From assembly GCA_030038035.1 (NCBI GenBank), contig JASHPP010000147.1, positions 1 through 8,268 of the forward strand: a stretch of DNA of 8,268 nt. The letters run 5' to 3'. The stretch comes from Trebonia sp. (GTDB lineage: Bacteria > Actinomycetota > Actinomycetes > Streptosporangiales > Streptosporangiaceae). The notes beneath the pieces were generated by a model that was not told the origin of the DNA, ran no database searches, and saw only the letters and a list, made by a program, of their open reading frames with translations. Shown piece by piece: positions 6,609 to 8,268 of this stretch (within the stretch, counting starts at the first letter, position 1; each line of letters starts with the position of its first letter). Both the position numbers and the translations under genes were made by a program.

Positions 6609-7480
6609 GCGCTGACCACCTGGTCGGCGGCGAGCGCGGCCGCGCCGGCCGCGCCGGCCGCGCGGGCCAGCACGTCCGCGGACGTGGGCGCGGTGTGCCC
6701 GGAGCGCTCGGCGTCCCAGATCATCCACGGGCAGTTCCCCCTGTGGTACATCTCCTCCATCTGGGCGCGTTCCTTGACGGTGTCCGCCGGCGACCAGTAC
6801 CCCTTGTACGGGTAAGCGAGCGCGCGCCCCTGCGGCACCAAGCGCACGATCGCGTCCTCGACGAGGTCCTCGCCCTCGTTGAGGTGGTCGAAGATTTCCT
6901 GCCGCATCACGAAATACCCGCCGTTCTCCCACTGGCGCAGGTCGCGCACCGGGGTCACCTGGGTGATGAGCCCGTTCTCGTCGATGTCAACGACGTGATG
7001 GGAGGATTGCGGAGGCACGGCGAGCAGGCTGATCACCGCCTGGCTGGCCGTGAAACGGGAGATCATGTCAGGCAGCGGCGCGTTCGTGAAAACGTCCGCG
7101 TAGTTGGCCAGGAACATCTCCTCGTCCTTGACGAAGCGCCGGACGCGCCGCAGCCGCTCGCCGATCGCGGAATGCAGGCCCGTGTCGACGAACGTGATTC
7201 GCCAGTCAGAAATATCCGTCTTGAACAAATCGACCTGACCGCCGCCGCTCATCACGAAATCGTTGGACCGGGTCTCGTCGTAGTTGAGGAAGAAGTCCTT
7301 CACCGCGGAGGCGCCATAGCCGAGGCAGAGCACGAACTCCGTGTGCCCGTAGTGCGCGTAATAGCGCATGACATGCCACAGCAGCGGACGCTCGCCGATC
7401 AATGCCATGGGCTTAGGAGCGGTCGTTACCCCGTCCCGCATGCGCATGCCCAGGCCACCACAAAACAGGACTACCTTCAT
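6605..7480 (-). CDS. Glucose-1-phosphate cytidylyltransferase-like sugar nucleotidyltransferase (RfbF family)
   Basis: The product has 291 residues. It resembles RfbF-type enzymes, which make CDP-glucose from CTP and glucose 1-phosphate for deoxy- and branched-sugar pathways. Family features are the N-terminal MKVVLFCGGLGMR with APKPM (21-25), LLWHVMRYYAHYG (33-45), LCLGYG (51-56), VDTGLHSAIGERLRRV (98-113), FLANYADV (123-130), ENGGYFVM (185-192), YKGYWSPADT (225-234) and GNCPWMIW (248-255). Asp129 and Asp233 fall where the family binds metal. GGLGTRL is changed to GGLGMRM and YGDG to YADV. Residues from about 257 to 291 form an Ala-rich tail beyond the usual end. ATG 7478-7480 is chosen because it starts the canonical N-terminus and has AAGGAGG 8 bases upstream; a GTG at 7547-7549 in the same frame would add 23 residues. 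A 65-base gap separates this start from the methyltransferase stop. Nucleotide and sugar specificity are inferred. Confidence 0.82.
   Translation of the reverse strand: MKVVLFCGGLGMRMRDGVTTAPKPMALIGERPLLWHVMRYYAHYGHTEFVLCLGYGASAVKDFFLNYDETRSNDFVMSGGGQVDLFKTDISDWRITFVDTGLHSAIGERLRRVRRFVKDEEMFLANYADVFTNAPLPDMISRFTASQAVISLLAVPPQSSHHVVDIDENGLITQVTPVRDLRQWENGGYFVMRQEIFDHLNEGEDLVEDAIVRLVPQGRALAYPYKGYWSPADTVKERAQMEEMYHRGNCPWMIWDAERSGHTAPTSADVLARAAGAAGAAALAADQVVSA
6640..6666. repeat. Short 9-bp GC-only tandem repeat in the nucleotidyltransferase tail
   Basis: CCGCGCCGG occurs twice head to tail (6640-6648 and 6649-6657), followed by a third copy with one mismatch (6658-6666). It encodes the Ala/Gly-rich stretch RAAGAAGAA in the C-terminal tail of the nucleotidyltransferase. 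Such a repeat could lengthen or shorten by slippage in whole codons without breaking the frame. Confidence 0.7.
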
Positions 7481-7488
7481 GCCACCCT

Positions 7489-7495
7489 CCTCCTT
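7489..7495 (-). promoter_or_regulatory. Strong ribosome binding site fixing the start of the nucleotidyltransferase gene
   Basis: On the minus strand this reads AAGGAGG, a near-perfect Shine-Dalgarno sequence 8 bases before ATG 7478-7480. The alternative GTG at 7549 has no comparable site, so this favours the internal ATG as the true start. Confidence 0.8.
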
Positions 7496-7545
7496 GAAGC
7501 CACCTGAGCTATCAGACCTGCCAGGCACGCTCTGTAATACGAGGC

Positions 7546-8268
7546 TCACACGACTTCGAGCGAGGGAATCGGGAAGACCAGGCGCCCGCCCCAGGATCGC
7601 ACGTACCCAAGCTGGGTGGTGATCTCATCGCGCAGGTTCCACGGCAGCACGAGGATGTAGTCCGGCCTGGTCTGTGCCAGGCGCTCTGGCGGGTAGATCG
7701 GAATGTGCGTGCCCGGCAGGAACTTCCCCTGCTTGACCGGCGACCTGTCGACCGTGTAGCCGAGCAGGTCCGATCTGATCCCGCAGTGGTTGAGCAGCGT
7801 GTTTCCCTTGCCGGGCGCGCCGTAGCCGGCCACCGGGCGGCCCTGTGCCGCGGCGGTGAGCAGGAAGCTCAGCAGGTCGCTCTTGATCCGCAGGACTTCG
7901 CCCGCGAACCCCGCATGCCCGGCGACCGAATGCAGGCCCGCCGCTTCCTCCGCGTCGAGCACCGCCTTCACCCGTTCGGCGGGCTCTCCCGCGGCCGCCG
8001 CCGGCCGCGCGTGCACCCGCAGCGAACCCCCGTGCGTGCTGAGTTCCTCGACGTCGACGACGCGCAGGCCGGCGGTCTGCAGCGCACGGCTCGAGGTAAG
8101 CAGCGACAGGTACGAATAGTGCTCGTGGTAAATCGTGTCGTACTGCCGCCGCTCGATGAGCCTGAGCAGGTGCGGGAACTCCAGCGTCACGAGTCCGGAG
8201 TCCTTGACCAGCTCGCGCAGCCCCGCCGCGAACCCGGTGATGTCCGGGACGTGCGCGAAGACGTTGTT
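7546..8268 (-). CDS. Sugar C-methyltransferase (SAM-dependent, TylC3/TcaB9-like), 5' part outside the window
   Basis: The visible 240 residues are the C-terminal part; the frame is open to 8268, with no start needed inside the window. NNVFAHVPD at the edge is the family's conserved segment at the end of the SAM-binding domain. VTLEFPHLLRLI (27-38 of the fragment) and YDTIYHEHYSYLSL (43-56) follow; in NDP-sugar 3-C-methyltransferases the YHEH motif holds catalytic residues. VAGYGAPGKGNTLLN (146-160), VDRSPVKQGKFLPGTHIPI (173-191), ILVLPWNLRDEI (205-216) and a closing GGRLVFPIPSLEVV match the C-methyltransferase C-terminal domain. Such enzymes methylate a 4-keto nucleotide sugar to give a branched sugar. 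The N-terminal zinc-binding part expected for the family lies outside the window. The gene is first of the visible right-hand operon, and its stop overlaps a possible GTG start of the next gene (GTGA). Confidence 0.87.
   Translation of the reverse strand, partial: NNVFAHVPDITGFAAGLRELVKDSGLVTLEFPHLLRLIERRQYDTIYHEHYSYLSLLTSSRALQTAGLRVVDVEELSTHGGSLRVHARPAAAAGEPAERVKAVLDAEEAAGLHSVAGHAGFAGEVLRIKSDLLSFLLTAAAQGRPVAGYGAPGKGNTLLNHCGIRSDLLGYTVDRSPVKQGKFLPGTHIPIYPPERLAQTRPDYILVLPWNLRDEITTQLGYVRSWGGRLVFPIPSLEVV

Noticed and set aside
6695..7507. Plus-strand open frame (270 codons) opposite the nucleotidyltransferase gene
   Set aside because: It is an antisense shadow: Val/His/Arg-rich, no motifs, while the minus strand encodes a clear RfbF-family protein.
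7486..7512. tRNA-like stretch (minus strand GATAGCTCAGGTGG) before the nucleotidyltransferase gene
   Set aside because: It resembles a tRNA D-arm, but there is no matching acceptor stem, anticodon arm or T-arm, and a protein start follows immediately.
1..8268. TTA codons as possible bldA-type developmental control
   Set aside because: I scanned the called genes for in-frame TTA and found none; all TTA/TAA strings I saw are out of frame or intergenic.
1..8268. CRISPR arrays, insertion sequences, tRNA or rRNA genes, attachment sites
   Set aside because: No spaced direct repeats, transposase motifs, RNA gene signatures or long terminal repeats were seen. The coding genes account for almost all of the window.

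Overview
The window comes from a high-GC bacterium, almost certainly an actinomycete. Codon third positions are strongly G/C, several genes start with GTG, adjacent genes are tightly coupled, and the protein families resemble those of Streptomyces and Streptosporangiales relatives. The genus cannot be fixed from the sequence. The whole window reads as part of a cell-surface or secreted polysaccharide locus. There are no RNA genes, mobile elements or CRISPR arrays.

Layout, left to right. (1) Positions 1-4425, minus strand: an operon transcribed leftward. It starts with a short Wzz-like protein with a degenerate kinase domain (4425-3112). Next come a longer Wzz-like protein, also with a degenerate kinase domain (3115-1466), a Wzy/O-antigen-ligase-type membrane protein (1451-132), and the first 45 codons of a GT-B glycosyltransferase that leaves the window at position 1. 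Two of the junctions are 4-base ATGA overlaps. (2) Positions 4426-4660: a 235-base divergent intergenic region that must carry control signals for both directions. It holds a perfect 7-bp inverted repeat. (3) Positions 4661-5971, plus strand: a single polysaccharide pyruvyltransferase gene. (4) Positions 5961-8268, minus strand: a second operon with the 3' part of a C-methyltransferase gene (entering from beyond 8268), a glucose-1-phosphate cytidylyltransferase-like gene, and a PIG-L/LmbE-type deacetylase gene. The deacetylase gene overlaps the pyruvyltransferase gene tail to tail by 11 bases.

How the genes probably work together (inference): the right-hand operon would make or tailor an unusual sugar, with nucleotidyl activation, C-methylation and N-deacetylation. 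Glycosyltransferases, of which only one start is visible, build the repeat unit. The pyruvyltransferase adds an acidic ketal. The Wzy-type protein polymerises the chain, and the two Wzz-like proteins control its length or export. The flippase, the initiating phosphoglycosyltransferase and the dehydratase or reductase expected for the sugar pathway are not in this window.

The most noteworthy points are the tandem pair of Wzz-like proteins whose kinase domains have both lost the P-loop, and the compact nucleotidyltransferase/C-methyltransferase/PIG-L module, whose sugar product cannot be named from sequence alone.
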